NCBI GenBank assembly: GCA_949825025.1
Contig: OX463788.1
Coordinates: 26,669,036 to 26,733,035 of the forward strand
Direction of reading: 5' to 3'
Length of the DNA: 64,000 nucleotides
DNA from: Siphlonurus alternatus
Lineage: Eukaryota > Arthropoda > Insecta > Ephemeroptera > Siphlonuridae
The notes under the pieces: model-generated
Databases searched by the model: none
Told to the model about the DNA's origin: nothing
Seen by the model: the letters and a program-made list of their open reading frames with translations, nothing else
In this document: positions 31,188 to 46,609 of the stretch, one piece after another
Layout of the letters: each line of letters opens with the position of its first letter
Position numbering within the stretch: position 1 is the stretch's first letter
Position numbers and translations under genes: made by a program

Positions 31188-31671
31188 TAAGTTTATAACA
31201 TTTTATTAGTATTATCATATAATATATAATACCTATAACTCTAGAAGTATAGGGATTTTTGTCGCCACCGAGCTAGGGATCATGGTGTTTCACAGAGGGC
31301 TCTGAACTTCACTACCCTGTTTTTTTTTACTGCACAATTGCCACAAAAGCTTCAAAAATTAACAGAAGACGTTGTGGCGCTAGTCTAGCTATAGCAGTTT
31401 TGTCGCATGTGTTATGCCAGATGCGTGGAGGTGTGGGGGAAGGGAAGGAAAACCGCCCGAGGGGCATGTAGTTTTATTATAAGTGAATGTTGACCGAAAC
31501 TTGCCTGGTATAAAGAAAATGAACCTTTTGCACGAAAAAATATATATAATACATTAAAAGTATACAAAACACGTGCAATATTTTATGATAATATTCTCTT
31601 TTGTTGACCGCTCATCACCAAGTTTTAATTCTTAGATTTTATATTTACTCATATTATACCATTATATATTA
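30760..31671. other. AT-rich non-coding DNA with (TA)n
   Basis: No gene recognised. A (TA)n array lies at about 31141-31182. Confidence 0.5.
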
Positions 31672-32936
31672 CAGTAAAACCTTGATTTTACGAAATTGAA
31701 GGGACCGAAAAATCGGGACTTTGAGGTTCGTAAACTCGAGGTCCTCAAAAAAAATTAAAAAAATGCCGTAAAACGTACGAATTAACAAATTATTGCAATA
31801 AAAATTCGTTTTTATAATTGATTCAGATTTATTCGAGTGGTAATAGAGATTAAAACAGTAGAAAAATATGAAATAGCGTGAGATAAAAAGATCGCGATTT
31901 AAGCGAGTGATCGATCGCGTATTATATAATGTCGCGCGGTAATTCGGGATTACGTGAAAACATAAAAAATAATCAAAACGTTACTAACAGTAAGACACAT
32001 AATATATGGCATTAATATATTATTAATGACATATAAAAATACATTAACGGTGCGATGTAAATTTGCATCTCTTAGGAAATCGCAATTTTTACGTGAATAT
32101 CATAACATCGCGGACGTGACTTTTGAAGGGGTGGAAAAAAAAAAAAAAACTTCAATTTCGTGTATTTTAGGTCTTTTAGAAAATGAAAGAATTCATATTA
32201 ATTTTGTTTTCGCAATTCGCAATCGACATTTGAAATGCAGTCAACGACGTTATTTCTATTCGCGTAGCCAATAAAATAAAAGTACTGTTCATATATACGC
32301 GGTTAATTTTCCATAACGACGTGCGTTTTATTTTATTTTTTAATTTTTTTTAATTTTTATTTTTATTCATAATTTATTAAATAAATTTTAAAATTGAATG
32401 AAGTTTTGAGATATATATATAATGTACTCCATTCATGCAGCAATGCGATTGGGTCGTACGATCTGGCCGGACGAAGAGGATTCGACACTTTATTATTTTT
32501 AAGATCTTATTTACATCGAATTAGACCACGCAGTTGCCATACAAATAAAAGTTTTATCAATCAGTTATTGTTTTATGACTAATAAATAAAAAAAATCTTA
32601 CGAGTTGACGCTATAAAATAAAAATAATCTCGATTCTCGATCACAAATTTTACGTTACGACGCACGCGTAATTTACATTTAAAAAACGCTTTAAATTTTT
32701 TATATATGACAAATATATGACAAATCATAGGGCTATGGACAAATATATTCGTAAACCCGAGGTTAATGCTCTCTAGGGACCGTGAGCACTTCGTATTTCG
32801 TAAAATCGAGTTTTCGTATTATAAATTCAAGGTTATTTAACATGCATTTCCCTATCTAACTATTCGGGACCGAGAAAATACTTCGTAAAATCGCGAATTT
32901 CGTTAAATCGAAGTTCGTAAAATTGAGGTTTTACTG
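31672..32936. mobile_element. pogo/Tigger-like non-autonomous element
   Basis: The ends are CAGTAAAACCTTGATTTTAC and GAGGTTTTACTG, flanked by TA at 31670-31671 and 32937-32938. CAGT...AACCT...TTACGAA termini with TA duplication are typical of the pogo/Tigger group of Tc1/mariner. Near the right end, extra copies of the terminal sequence (about 32760-32830) suggest internal duplication. Frames inside (32026-32274, 32394-32582) do not show a DDE transposase or CENP-B-type DNA-binding domain. Confidence 0.78.
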
Positions 32937-33011
32937 TATATATAATATATGGTATAATTATATTATATATTATACTGTATAATTATTCTAACCGCATATT
33001 TTGTTTGAAAA

Positions 33012-33262
33012 AACACCGAAGTCAGGCTACGTCGAGCGTGGTTAGTACATGGATGGGTGACCGTTTCAAGTAGAAAATACGCTGCTCCCTCCCTGGGGTA
33101 AATTCATCTCGCTTTCCACCCAGTGCAGTGATGCACTTGTGTGTGGTTCCCCAGGCTTTGGACATTACTTTGGTCCATTGAGAAAAAGTAGAGGTGTCCG
33201 TCCTGACTGAGTTTTCCACGGTTCCCTCAGTCTCACCTCAGCGAATGCTGGGACGCGTAAGC
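33012..33262 (+). mobile_element. 5S-rRNA-derived SINE, copy 4
   Basis: Starts at CACCGAAGTCAGGCTACG, then GTGGTTAGTACATGGATGGG and GTGACCGTTTC, followed by the conserved body up to GGGACGCGTAA. The first part of the head and the tail are missing. Confidence 0.78.
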
Positions 33263-34094
33263 ATGCAGGCCGCGTGGCCACTATCGGAAGAAAGTTATAG
33301 CCTTGAGCAGCAATATTTTATATATTTTTGTTTTTTTTTTAAGGAAGAGAAAAAAAAACACTGCACTCTTTTTATCTTAATTCATAAAAAAATAACTTTC
33401 GTTTTTCCTAGCTAGCCTATATAAATTAAAGGAGCAACAACAATGTAAGAATATATAGTACTGACAGCGAGATGACACTAAATAAATCGCTAATATTTCA
33501 ATTCTGTATAATATTTATTAGAATTATAATAATTTATAATGTTTTTTTTTTTACATGGCTTTTTTATAAAACAAGTTTGAAAACGGCAATATATAAATTT
33601 TAAATAATATATATTTTATATCTCCCTGCTATTTTTCAGTTTATATATATATATAATATATTTATATATATTTATTATATAATATATAATAATTTTAATA
33701 TAATATTATATAATTATCAGTTACAAGCAATATTGTAACTGACTGTGAGGGATGACATAATTTACTGCCGGTTGCTAGCAACCCGCCGGCCCGCCCGCCT
33801 GCTATAGTAAAAATCACATAAAGAGAATAATTTTTTCACCCCTCTCGCAACGCTACAGGATGGGAATATGAGCCTTGTGGACGATTTTCGTAGCTGACGC
33901 GTGGTATAGTTGTCCGGCCCCTTGCCATCACCTAGCTGCTTGGCCGTGTTTCGCTGGTGGTGCAGGCGTGACGTCACACCAGATGCGACAAAAACGCCAT
34001 CTCTTTTCTACCATGAAAAGGTCGACCATCCCCTGTAACTTATGCAACTAGTTTTGACGACATGGTTTAACGTGGGGTCTGGACTGGCCTGGTA
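33263..34094. other. Non-coding DNA
   Basis: No gene recognised. A GC-richer patch at 33765-34090 ends at the assembly gap. Confidence 0.45.
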
Positions 34095-34294
34095 NNNNNN
34101 NNNNNNNNNNNNNNNNNNNNNNNNNNNNNNNNNNNNNNNNNNNNNNNNNNNNNNNNNNNNNNNNNNNNNNNNNNNNNNNNNNNNNNNNNNNNNNNNNNNN
34201 NNNNNNNNNNNNNNNNNNNNNNNNNNNNNNNNNNNNNNNNNNNNNNNNNNNNNNNNNNNNNNNNNNNNNNNNNNNNNNNNNNNNNNNNNNNNNN
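34095..34294. other. Assembly gap (200 N)
   Basis: Exactly 200 N characters, a conventional placeholder for a gap, next to a (TA)n array. Frames that span it are meaningless. Confidence 0.99.

Positions 34295-34356
<62 letters not shown>
34295..34356. repeat. (TA)n microsatellite
   Basis: TA dinucleotides directly after the gap, probably the cause of the assembly break. Confidence 0.9.
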
Positions 34357-37599
<3,243 letters not shown>

Positions 37600-39455
37600 C
37601 ATTTATTGTATTATTGTCTATGATCTATGAATTACTTGAATTAATTAAAGACTACCTAAAAAATAGAACAATGGTTGTTGAAATATGTAATGTTAAAGGA
37701 AATGAATGGGCAATAAAGTTTTGTACACCTCAAGGAGGGACAATTTCTGCAATATTATTTAACATTTATGTAAATAGCATATTTTCTGTTTTTAAAGGTT
37801 GTAAAATATTCATGTTTGCAGACGATTTATTAATTCTTGTTGCTAATAAGAACTTCCTAGAGGCAGAACAATTATTACAAAATAATGCAAATCAATTAGC
37901 ATACTGCGCCCATGATTATGGATTACTTATTAATACTAAAAAAACTAAGGTCATGCACATATATAATAAATATTTGTGGAAGGATGAAACAATAAAAATT
38001 CATTGTAATGACTGCTTACATAATTTTTTTCAGAACTGTACTTGTAGTAACATTGAACAGGTAAAAGAGCATACATACCTTGGTGTATTAATTGATGAAA
38101 ATTTTGATTGGAAGTCACATTTAAATAAAGTTGTTAAGAAATTAAGATCTGTACTATCTCAAATATATAAACTTAAATATATTGTAACAGAAAAAACGCT
38201 AAAAAATGTATATTTTGCTATGGCTCATCCTTATATTATATATGGTATAACTGCCTGGGGTTTTACTGAAAGCAGTTCTTTAACAAAACTTGTAAAAATG
38301 CAACAAAGGTTACTAAAATGTATGAAAAAAGGCAACAAGTTTGAAATTAATGATAACATTTATTTGTATTGGAATGTACTTCCTATTAAGTTGCAGTCAA
38401 AATATTCACTTGTAACAGAAAAATACTATGATAGTAATCATGGTGATTTCAGATTACATAACTATCAAACTAGATTGAATGATAATGTTCCATTATTAAC
38501 TCCTTTTCGAACTAATAGATTTGATGAACGAACTCATAAATATTTAATTCCTCGTTTGTGGAATGATTTACCTGTAGAATTAAGAAATATTAGTTCAAAA
38601 AGTGTAATGAAAAAGGAAATAAAAAATGGTTACTAACACTAACAAATTAATAAAAAGAGAATATTCACTTTTATTTCAGATATTCAATAATTGACTATTT
38701 TTTTCTCAGAATTGTTATTATATTAAAGCATTAAAAATAACGTATAAAAGGTAAAAAATAAATAAATTAACTAAAAAATAAAAAATAATAAATGAAAAAA
38801 AAATATATATATCTTGGTAATATATGTTTCTGTGAAATAAATAATTAAAAATGTCTCTATTTTGTTTCAGTTTTTCTTTTGTTTCAGATATCTTATGTTT
38901 CAGGTTTTTTCTTACTTTTCAGGACTTTTCAAAAATACATTTTCTTTTTTTTTCAGAACATAATTTACATTGCTGTTCACTTTTTTATTCTTGTGGTTTT
39001 TGAAAAATTATATATAAAATGCATTTTCCTTATGTTTTTGTTTAAAATTCATAAATAGTACTAAATAATCTCTCATATAATGGTTATCATTGTGATGATT
39101 GTATGAGATGTAGCTTCGTTAGTATTATTTATTAATTTTTTTTTTGTCTTATATTATAGTATAAAATTGGAAAAATAATTATGAAATGTAGTAATATGAT
39201 GCTGTATTCTTTTAAAAAGTTTTTGCTTTTTTCCTGTGTGAGATAATGTATTAGAATCATAGGGACTATATATTTATGTTTTTTGTTTTCTTTTCTTTTG
39301 TATTATTTTGGACTTAAAGTAAAAATTAAAAATGTCCACTGTAATTAAATGAGCTTGATTGAATTTAAATAAAGAATGTATCTTTTGCACCGGCCGGCAA
39401 GCTTTGTTAAAGCTTTGGCTGGACAATAACTTGTATAACTGAATGAAAAAAAAAA
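37600..39455 (+). pseudogene. 5'-truncated LINE: RT domain, 3' UTR and poly(A)
   Basis: The frame 37563-38636 is the C-terminal two-thirds of a LINE reverse transcriptase. By residue: LIKDYLKNRT about 28-36, TPQGGTISAILFN about 55-67, motif C FADD 85-88, YLGVLIDENFDW, a QQRLLKCM segment, and a terminal 'RLWNDLPVELRN' block. Motif A and the endonuclease are missing, so it is 5' truncated at about 37600. An unusual Phe replaces Tyr in the YADD box. The 3' UTR (about 800 bases) ends with a GGCAAGCTTTGTTAAAGC hairpin near 39400 and a poly(A) stretch at about 39445. It differs from the LINE at 10239-15228 and is a separate family. The remaining frame is intact and looks young. Confidence 0.85.
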
Positions 39456-41150
39456 AAAAAATGAAATAGAATGAAATAAAAAAAATTAATTATGTTTTTT
39501 ACAAACAATATAAGGTAAGTATATAAATGTATGCCATAATCCATATATTCTATAATTATTATAATATGTTTTACTGCATATTCATATTCTGATGAAATAA
39601 TTTGCTACAACAAGAATATTAGTAAAGATTTTTCTTCTCTTAACAAAGTATGTAAGCAAGGTTACATGCTATAGTAGATGATAGACAGTTCATCCATCCA
39701 AAGTTGTTGGCCACCCGTGGTCAGGGACAAATTATTACGAGTGTGGCTAAAGAAGAAAAAAAAATCCTTCAGTGGTGTGCAACAGAGAGCGATCGAGCAA
39801 CAGCTATACAGAGTACACCTATAGATAAATATATCCTAGTCCTTATACCACTCTCGGAGCCAGAGGGGTCACAATTATTAGATTTATTATTAACGGACCC
39901 GCGGGGGTGCGCAAAGTGAACAATGGATCATCAGAAATGAACATCGCGCTGATGCAGCCAGCTATATAGCCTTTGCTGCCGCACTCTCACTCATTGGCAT
40001 CATGTGTGGCTTATTAATCTCAACAATAGTATGTATAGTTGTGGTCAAAGCCTTCTTAGCATCTTTTGATTAGTTGCTGGATGTCTCTCTTTTTATTCTT
40101 AATGGATTAGCATCTACTTATACAATTTCTATAGTTCTTTTAAATTACTTTTATATCGAATTCTCCCCCCCCCCCTCAGCCCCTCTTCTTCTCAGTTTGA
40201 ATGTGTGGGCCTATTATATAAAATAAACTATAAATAGAATAAATTACAAGAAGAAGAATAAAAAGTAAATTATAAAGTATTATAATTATATTAATTGATA
40301 TCGTTGCCACTTATTATGCATATCTTATATCTTTTCTATGCTATACTTATTCAAAATTGCATGTTTTCGTTTAGTTCACGTATTTATGTAGAGCGGACTA
40401 AAATAAATTAATATTTCAACTTAATTTTCATTAATTAATAGCTATTATGGTCATGATTGTAATTTTTTATTTCCTGTTACTTCATGGAAAGAGTAACTCC
40501 ATTTTGAAACCAACTCTTTAGCTGTGTGCTTGTTTGTTAGTTTATGCTTGTAGAAGTTAGTGCAGTATAATATATACAATATATATATAATGCACATATG
40601 TTGTACTGTATAAGAGCGTCATAAGAGCGCCATGTGTATAATATGGATCCATGCTTATAAAGTAGGCGTGGTGATACGACTATACACGCCTCGAGGTGCG
40701 ACTTGATATTTAACATACATCTTCGAAAGACCGAGGCAAGCGTACTGTACGTATAAAAAAAAAAAAAAGTTCACAATAGTTCACCCGACGTGTACCTAAA
40801 ATAACTAACACCCCCAACAACACCCGCGGGCAATCCATAAAATATGCCTTGCCAACCATCATTTACCAGCACTGTTCTTCAATTATTTTTCACTTGAATT
40901 AATATGGCTAATAATGCTAATATGGTTTTACTTTACTCTCTAACCACTGTGAAATCTTAAATATAATTATGCATCCTACCTAACATACGTGGAAAAATTG
41001 CCCTCCTTATAGCTGCAGGCTAAGCAAAATGAGATAAGATTTATGCTAGGGATTGTACTCTGTAATACTGTATAGCATATTACGTGTAGTCTTAAATCTT
41101 AGCAATTTTAACTGATTACTTCATAATTCCTATATAATATACATCATGTG

Positions 41151-41199
<49 letters not shown>

Positions 41200-41479
41200 C
41201 ACGAGCTCTATATATAACTACAGGATATTTTTATTAATTATTATTTTTTTTATGTATTTTCCATTATAATAAATAAAATTAAGCTTTGAAATTATTATAA
41301 ATTATAATATATGTATTGTACAGGACAACATGGTTCACGTCAACATATATTTCAATAATCAAAAATAACATACACAAAAAAACATAATATACAAAACCAA
41401 ATCATTTAATACCATCATGATAGAGTTAAATAAAAAACAATCAAACAAACAAAAACAATTGCATATAATAATAAGACAA
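39456..41479. other. AT-rich non-coding DNA
   Basis: No gene recognised. (TA)n at about 41155-41195. The frame at 39704-39919 has balanced composition but no domain I recognise. 41280-41479 may be the 3' UTR of the adjacent minus-strand LINE. Confidence 0.4.
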
Positions 41480-42290
41480 CTATAAATTTATATTTAAGAC
41501 ATTCTCAGACATTTTATTACTTAAAAATTCTTTAACAGAGTAAAATTCCTTGTCTATTAGTACATTCTTAAGTATTTTTTTAAACAACAAAGGGCGCGAT
41601 TCACGAAGCAGTTAGCCAGGTTTTTAACCACGTTCAGCTTAACCACGTTTAACTTAGGTGGTTTAACACGTAAAACAGGTATAGTTAAATGTGGTTAAGC
41701 TAAACGTGGTTAGAAACCTGGCTAACTTCTTCGTGAATTGCACCCAAAGTGTCATCTATTCATCTCAAACAGTTTGGTAAAAAATCATACAATTTTGCCG
41801 TTTGATAAAATGAACTTTTTTCAAGCAAACTTGACTTATGTTCCTCCACACATGGCACACATACCTTATCTTTATTCCTTGTGTTATAAGAATGAATATC
41901 AGAATTTTGAGTATAGATTTCTGGATGCTTACGTCTATATACACAACAGTTTAGTATAAAGATACATGGTAATGTTAACATATTAAGACTCTTAAATTGT
42001 GTAACACATGTATCCCTTTTTTTAAAATATAATATCGTCCGCAAACTACGTTTCTGTAAAACAAAAAGTCTATTGAGTTTGTCTGGATACTGACCCCAAA
42101 AAATTACACCATAAGCTAATTGCGGATAAACATACGCATAGTAAATGCTTAAAAGTGTTTTTGTGATACATGATTTCTAAGCGAATACAATATAAAATTG
42201 GCCCAATTAATTTTCTTACACGTTTCATTAATATGCTCCGTCCAGTCTAACGATTCATTTATTGATCCCAAAAATTTATTATTATAATTT
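41480..42290 (-). pseudogene. LINE ORF2 C-terminal remnant split by a MITE
   Basis: The minus strand encodes, with stops, a 'SLDWTEHI.ETCKKINWANFI' block (about 42190-42250), then LNMLTLPCIFIL, HSYNTRNKDK and a final FYSVKEFLSNK segment. These mirror the C-terminus of the LINE at 10438, including the shared FYSVKE. A MITE at 41593-41744 separates the last ~35 residues. Discounting it and one 5-bp target copy puts the two parts in phase, although a TGA remains just upstream. Confidence 0.75.
41593..41744. mobile_element. Short palindromic MITE, GGCGCGATT family, 5-bp target duplication
   Basis: The ends are GGCGCGATTCACGAAG and its near complement, flanked by CAAAG at 41588-41592 and 41745-41749. 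Inner arms carry TTAACCACGTT and its complement. The whole 152 bp can fold into one hairpin. Confidence 0.85.
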
Positions 42291-43286
42291 ATTATTATAA
42301 TAATAATAGTATTATAATGATACATACTCTAAATGTATGCCATACACATGATGACTCTTATATACTGTTGAATGTATATTATCTACATAACAAGATTCTA
42401 TGTTAATCATGCTCATAATATCTTTTCCCTTTCAGTAACAGAACTATTCTAACTAATGAAAGTTTGTTAATAGTTTTCATTTAATTAACGTAGTAACAAA
42501 CGATGTTTTGATTTTTTGAATATTTAATTGATGTATTAATTTAAATTTATTTGGACACGTCTAATATGTACGTACCTTTAGGTCTACAATGACCTTGAAC
42601 CAAGAAATTGAAAGGGCTGGGTCTATAGAGTGCGTCTTATATGTAAACTTCTATAAAAAAAAATATATTGTTATGTACGTATATTTTTTTAATTTATAGG
42701 CAGTTAAAAAAATAGCATGTTAAAAAAGAACAAAAAAAATAACAGTAGGAATTAAGTAATTTTATACACTCCCTAATTAACGTGAAAGAACTCTTATATT
42801 GTAGCAAAATGTTTAACAAAGCATTCTTACGAAATATCACCCCCATATCTAACGCAAGATCCCTTTACTATAAGTAAAGGAATATTGGTCTAACGGAGGC
42901 GTTAGATAAATTCGGCCTTGAAATGGGCGTTACTTCCCATTAACCATGCATCCAGCCATCAGGTGATGTATGCTCTTACGATCTTTCCCTTTCAAAGGTC
43001 AGCTGCTAAGAAACAGGTAAAGGAGTCTCTATTTCATGTTTTTTTTATTAAAAAAAAAAAAAAAAACGAATATTCTATGAAACATCACTTTTAAATTTTA
43101 AAATGTTGTAAAATATAAAATTTATTATTGTTTAGACACAAAAGGTATTTTAAATATATGACGTAAGAAAAGGAAAACAATAGTGACGCAAAAAAGTGTA
43201 AATGACAATTTAAAAGGTAATAAAGAATAAAGTAGTGTTTTTTATGCTAACGCCGCCAGTGCGATTGAACAAAGTTTCGGTCTGAA

Positions 43287-43377
<91 letters not shown>

Positions 43378-43849
43378 TGTATATATTACTCGTATACTTG
43401 CTTCATCTCGGTACATACCAATGCAAACAATATTTCATGTTGAGAAACAAGTATTGTACTTTCCGCTGTAATTTGAGAAGACATTTTTCATTTTCCATTT
43501 ACAAACACTAGCTTTTTATAATGACAATTAATACAACTAAATAATAAATACACAAAGTTACGCACAAAACAGGTAGCTATATAGCAAAAATAATGTGATT
43601 AGTAAAATTTTGAAACATAATATGCTTAATTACTAATTTATATTTTTAATTTACTGTATTCAACGTCAGAGTCATCAAGAGTGGGACAGAGCCGTTGCTG
43701 CATGCAGTACTGCATGCATGATAAGTATGCGATGTCTCACTCATTTGTACCAAGTGTAAGATCATACATGTGCACGGGTAATTAGTAAAATACTGTGCAG
43801 TACAATATACCAAGATTTTATAAGTAATAAAAAGTAAAGTTTATTAATT
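42291..43849. other. AT-rich non-coding DNA with (TA)n
   Basis: No gene recognised. A (TA)n array occupies about 43290-43377. Confidence 0.5.
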
Positions 43850-43855
43850 TCTATT

Positions 43856-44249
43856 TAATTTTTTTTACAAGGATACACACCCTTAAGAGCTTACAGCTCG
43901 CGGCGGGGTAATGGGTAGGGATAAGGTATATTATAGGGAAAGGATGGCGGCCACGGCCTGTTTATACGCTGTTTGCTGAGGTGAGACTGAGGGAACCGTG
44001 GAAAACCTCAGTCAGGACGGACATGTCTACTTTTTATCAATGGACCAAAGTGATGTGTCCAAAGCCTGGGAAACCACACACAAGTGCATCACTGCACTGG
44101 GTGGAAAGCGAAACGAATTTACCCCAGGAAGGGAGCAGCGTAATTTTTACTTGAAACGGTCACCCATCCAAGTACTAACCACGCTTGACGTAGCCTGACT
44201 TCGGTGATCTAACAAGAACCAGTCATTACACTGCGCCACGCTCAGCCGT
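43856..44249 (-). mobile_element. 5S-rRNA-derived SINE, copy 5 (most complete)
   Basis: Minus strand: a tRNA-like head (GAGCGTGGCGCAGTGTAATG) is followed by TTAGATCACCGAAGTCAGGC and GGTTAGTACTTGGATGGG, an exact match to the 5S rRNA box C region, then GTGACCG. The body of about 250 bases is shared with the other copies, and the tail is CCTTGTAAAAAAAATTAAAT. Total length is about 394 bases. The head would supply a Pol III promoter. Confidence 0.85.
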
Positions 44250-44431
44250 AAAAAAATTGAGTATAAAATTATTTTCTACTATTTATAAAAACGTATAATT
44301 TAAGCAATTTAATTTAGACTTTTTTTCTTTTTTATTCTTTTTTATGCTATATATATATTATGAGAAAGAATCAAATTTAAGATCAGTTAATCCATTGATT
44401 ATTGAAAGTCACGATACAGCACTTCGGCGGC

Positions 44432-44825
44432 AATAGAGTACCGACCTATTTTTTTTTTTTTATTATTGCATAAATGGATAGAGGGTGCAAAGTTATGCTA
44501 ATCAGATTTTTTATTATTTTTTTTTAATTCTTTTTTTTTTAATTCCTTTTTTTTTTTTTTTTTTAGGACAATGAAAAAAAAGCATTGAATGTCCATTTTA
44601 TGACGTCACGAGGCGGCACTCCTTAATAAAAAAAGAAATGATAGGACTTCGTTGCCGCAAAAAAGGGCGTGATTAATTGTTAAAAACCAAACTTTAAATT
44701 ATTTTTTAAAAAAGTTCCCTGGCTCAAAAGATATCTGGAAAAAAAATCAGAGTCGCAGTCGCATAACTTTGCAGTTTGCATCCTTTATTTATTTCTGCAA
44801 TGAAAATTTTTGAGGTCGGTACTCC
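44432..44825. mobile_element. Foldback MITE, GAGTAYCGACCTC family, copy F
   Basis: AATAGAGTACCGACCT at the left and GAGGTCGGTACTCC at the right, with the usual ATGGATAGAGGGTGCAAAG block. Poly-T expansions swell the left arm. Confidence 0.8.
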
Positions 44826-45008
44826 GATACTTATAAAAAATCTACGAGGGCATGCTTGTCGACTCTCAAACTTTTGTGCACTCATATAAAACATCACTCT
44901 TATCTTATAAATTCTTGACCCTTAACTATATACATCTTGCATCACAAGGCCATAATATTGCATGAAAAGCGTATGATATTATGTGATGTTACATAATTGG
45001 ATACTGAC

Positions 45009-45139
45009 AATAGGTCTGTTCGTAAATACACAATCAGAAAGAATCGATTATTTGTGATGAACCTTATGTTTCATGTATACAGAAGGTTCATCGCAAATAA
45101 TCAATTCTTTCTGATTGTGTATTTACAAACAGACCTATT
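45009..45139. repeat. 131-bp hairpin / mini-MITE
   Basis: Arms of about 57 bp (AATAGGTCTGTTCGTAAATA and complement) with only a few mismatches around a loop of about 17 bases. It could be a MITE or a small-RNA precursor. Confidence 0.75.
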
Positions 45140-46434
45140 ATAATATGCATTGTATATTACATGTTTATACTTTAAATGTAATTCAACATGTACAGCGATA
45201 AAGTATCTTAAAAAATCTGTTTCTATGAAGTGTACCCGAGCTGCATTTCCTTTTACGACATACTCATCAATCAATTTTATTTTGAATTTGTATTATAATA
45301 ATCTATACTATTTATAGCACAACGTAATCAAATTAAATTTGTGATATGGCATTATATATATAATTGAATATTTTTTAAAAATTATAATGTGCTTAAATTT
45401 GTGCATGTCTTTATGTCGTCACAGACTTCATCAAGATTTTGAGACTGGACATAAATCTGCGCAGGAATATATATAGTAAACCAGTATACCTAATATCGTA
45501 CTAAAAATTATTGAGAATTTATATTTTTAGGGATAATTTGGTACTGATATTAATATTTATTAATTAAGTTAAGTTATGACAAAGAAGGAAACAGATAGTG
45601 AAGAGAATTCAAGATACGAGAGACAAAGATAAAGAAAATGCATGGCAAGAGGGTCGAGGGCAAGAATGAGTTGCAATGACATGTTGAGACATGGAGAAAG
45701 GGCCATTCTTTGCTACATAGCAGAGCCAGCTAGCGATCAGCTTCGCAGACAGTTCGGATGTATATATATATATAATATACTATATGCTGTTGACCTGTGT
45801 GACCCTTCACCGGGCTCAGCTCGATCTACAGCGTTCCAGCAACAACAACCTGTGGTGATGGCGGCTGCTGCCGCCTATATAATGCTAACTTATATAATCA
45901 TATTATTATATATTATGCCTCTATGTATACCGTGTGGGAAGTCAAGTCGGAAAGAAGATGCGCAAGCGTACAGTGTGCTCCATCCTATACATGTATAAAA
46001 GCAACCTGAGCATCATCATTTCGTCAAGGATGGAGCCCTTTTTGCCATGAATTGGATGCAATTGCAACACATGCACTATCAGCCACGTTCTCATGCTTGG
46101 TTTCACTATATCAGCACCAAACCTTGAGGTGCCTCGACTTCTCTATAGCTTGGAGAAAAATTGTATATTGGGACTACTGATCGGGGAGCCCAAACAATCA
46201 TAATATTAATTCATAATCATTAAAAAGCGTAGTAGATTTATTGATTGGATGTAAAATTATTAATAAGTTACTTAAGTTATTATTCACTTATTATTATAAT
46301 GAATTTTGGCATATCCACGCATATGTAATGGAAAATGGTTCTTTAATTTGCACATATATATATATATACGGTATACGGTATCATGCTTCTCTGCATTTAT
46401 TGCTTCAAATTTATATTTTTATGACAATCTGTAC
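45140..46434. other. Non-coding DNA
   Basis: No gene recognised. The frame at 45642-45998 is interrupted by TA-rich text and has no known domain. Confidence 0.45.
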
Positions 46435-46601
46435 CAGGCGCGGATCCAGAAAAAAATTTCGGAGGGTGCCCTCTTCGTAAGGCCAATATTGAAAAAAAAA
46501 AATTGGAGTGGGGGAAATGCCTGCGTTGCCTATGTTAAATCTGAAATTTCGTGGTGGGGGGAGGGGGGGGGGGCCTGGCCCTCCCCCAGGATCCGCGCCT
46601 G
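46435..46601. mobile_element. hAT-type MITE with exact 8-bp target duplication
   Basis: 167 bp with 13-bp perfect terminal repeats CAGGCGCGGATCC, flanked by ATCTGTAC at 46427-46434 and 46602-46609. Such CAGG-GCGGATCC termini followed by G-rich sequence recur in many invertebrate genomes. No ORF. Confidence 0.9.
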
Positions 46602-46609
46602 ATCTGTAC

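Noticed and set aside
39704..39919. Possible host exon
   Set aside because: Balanced composition is the only argument; no domain and no convincing splice sites.
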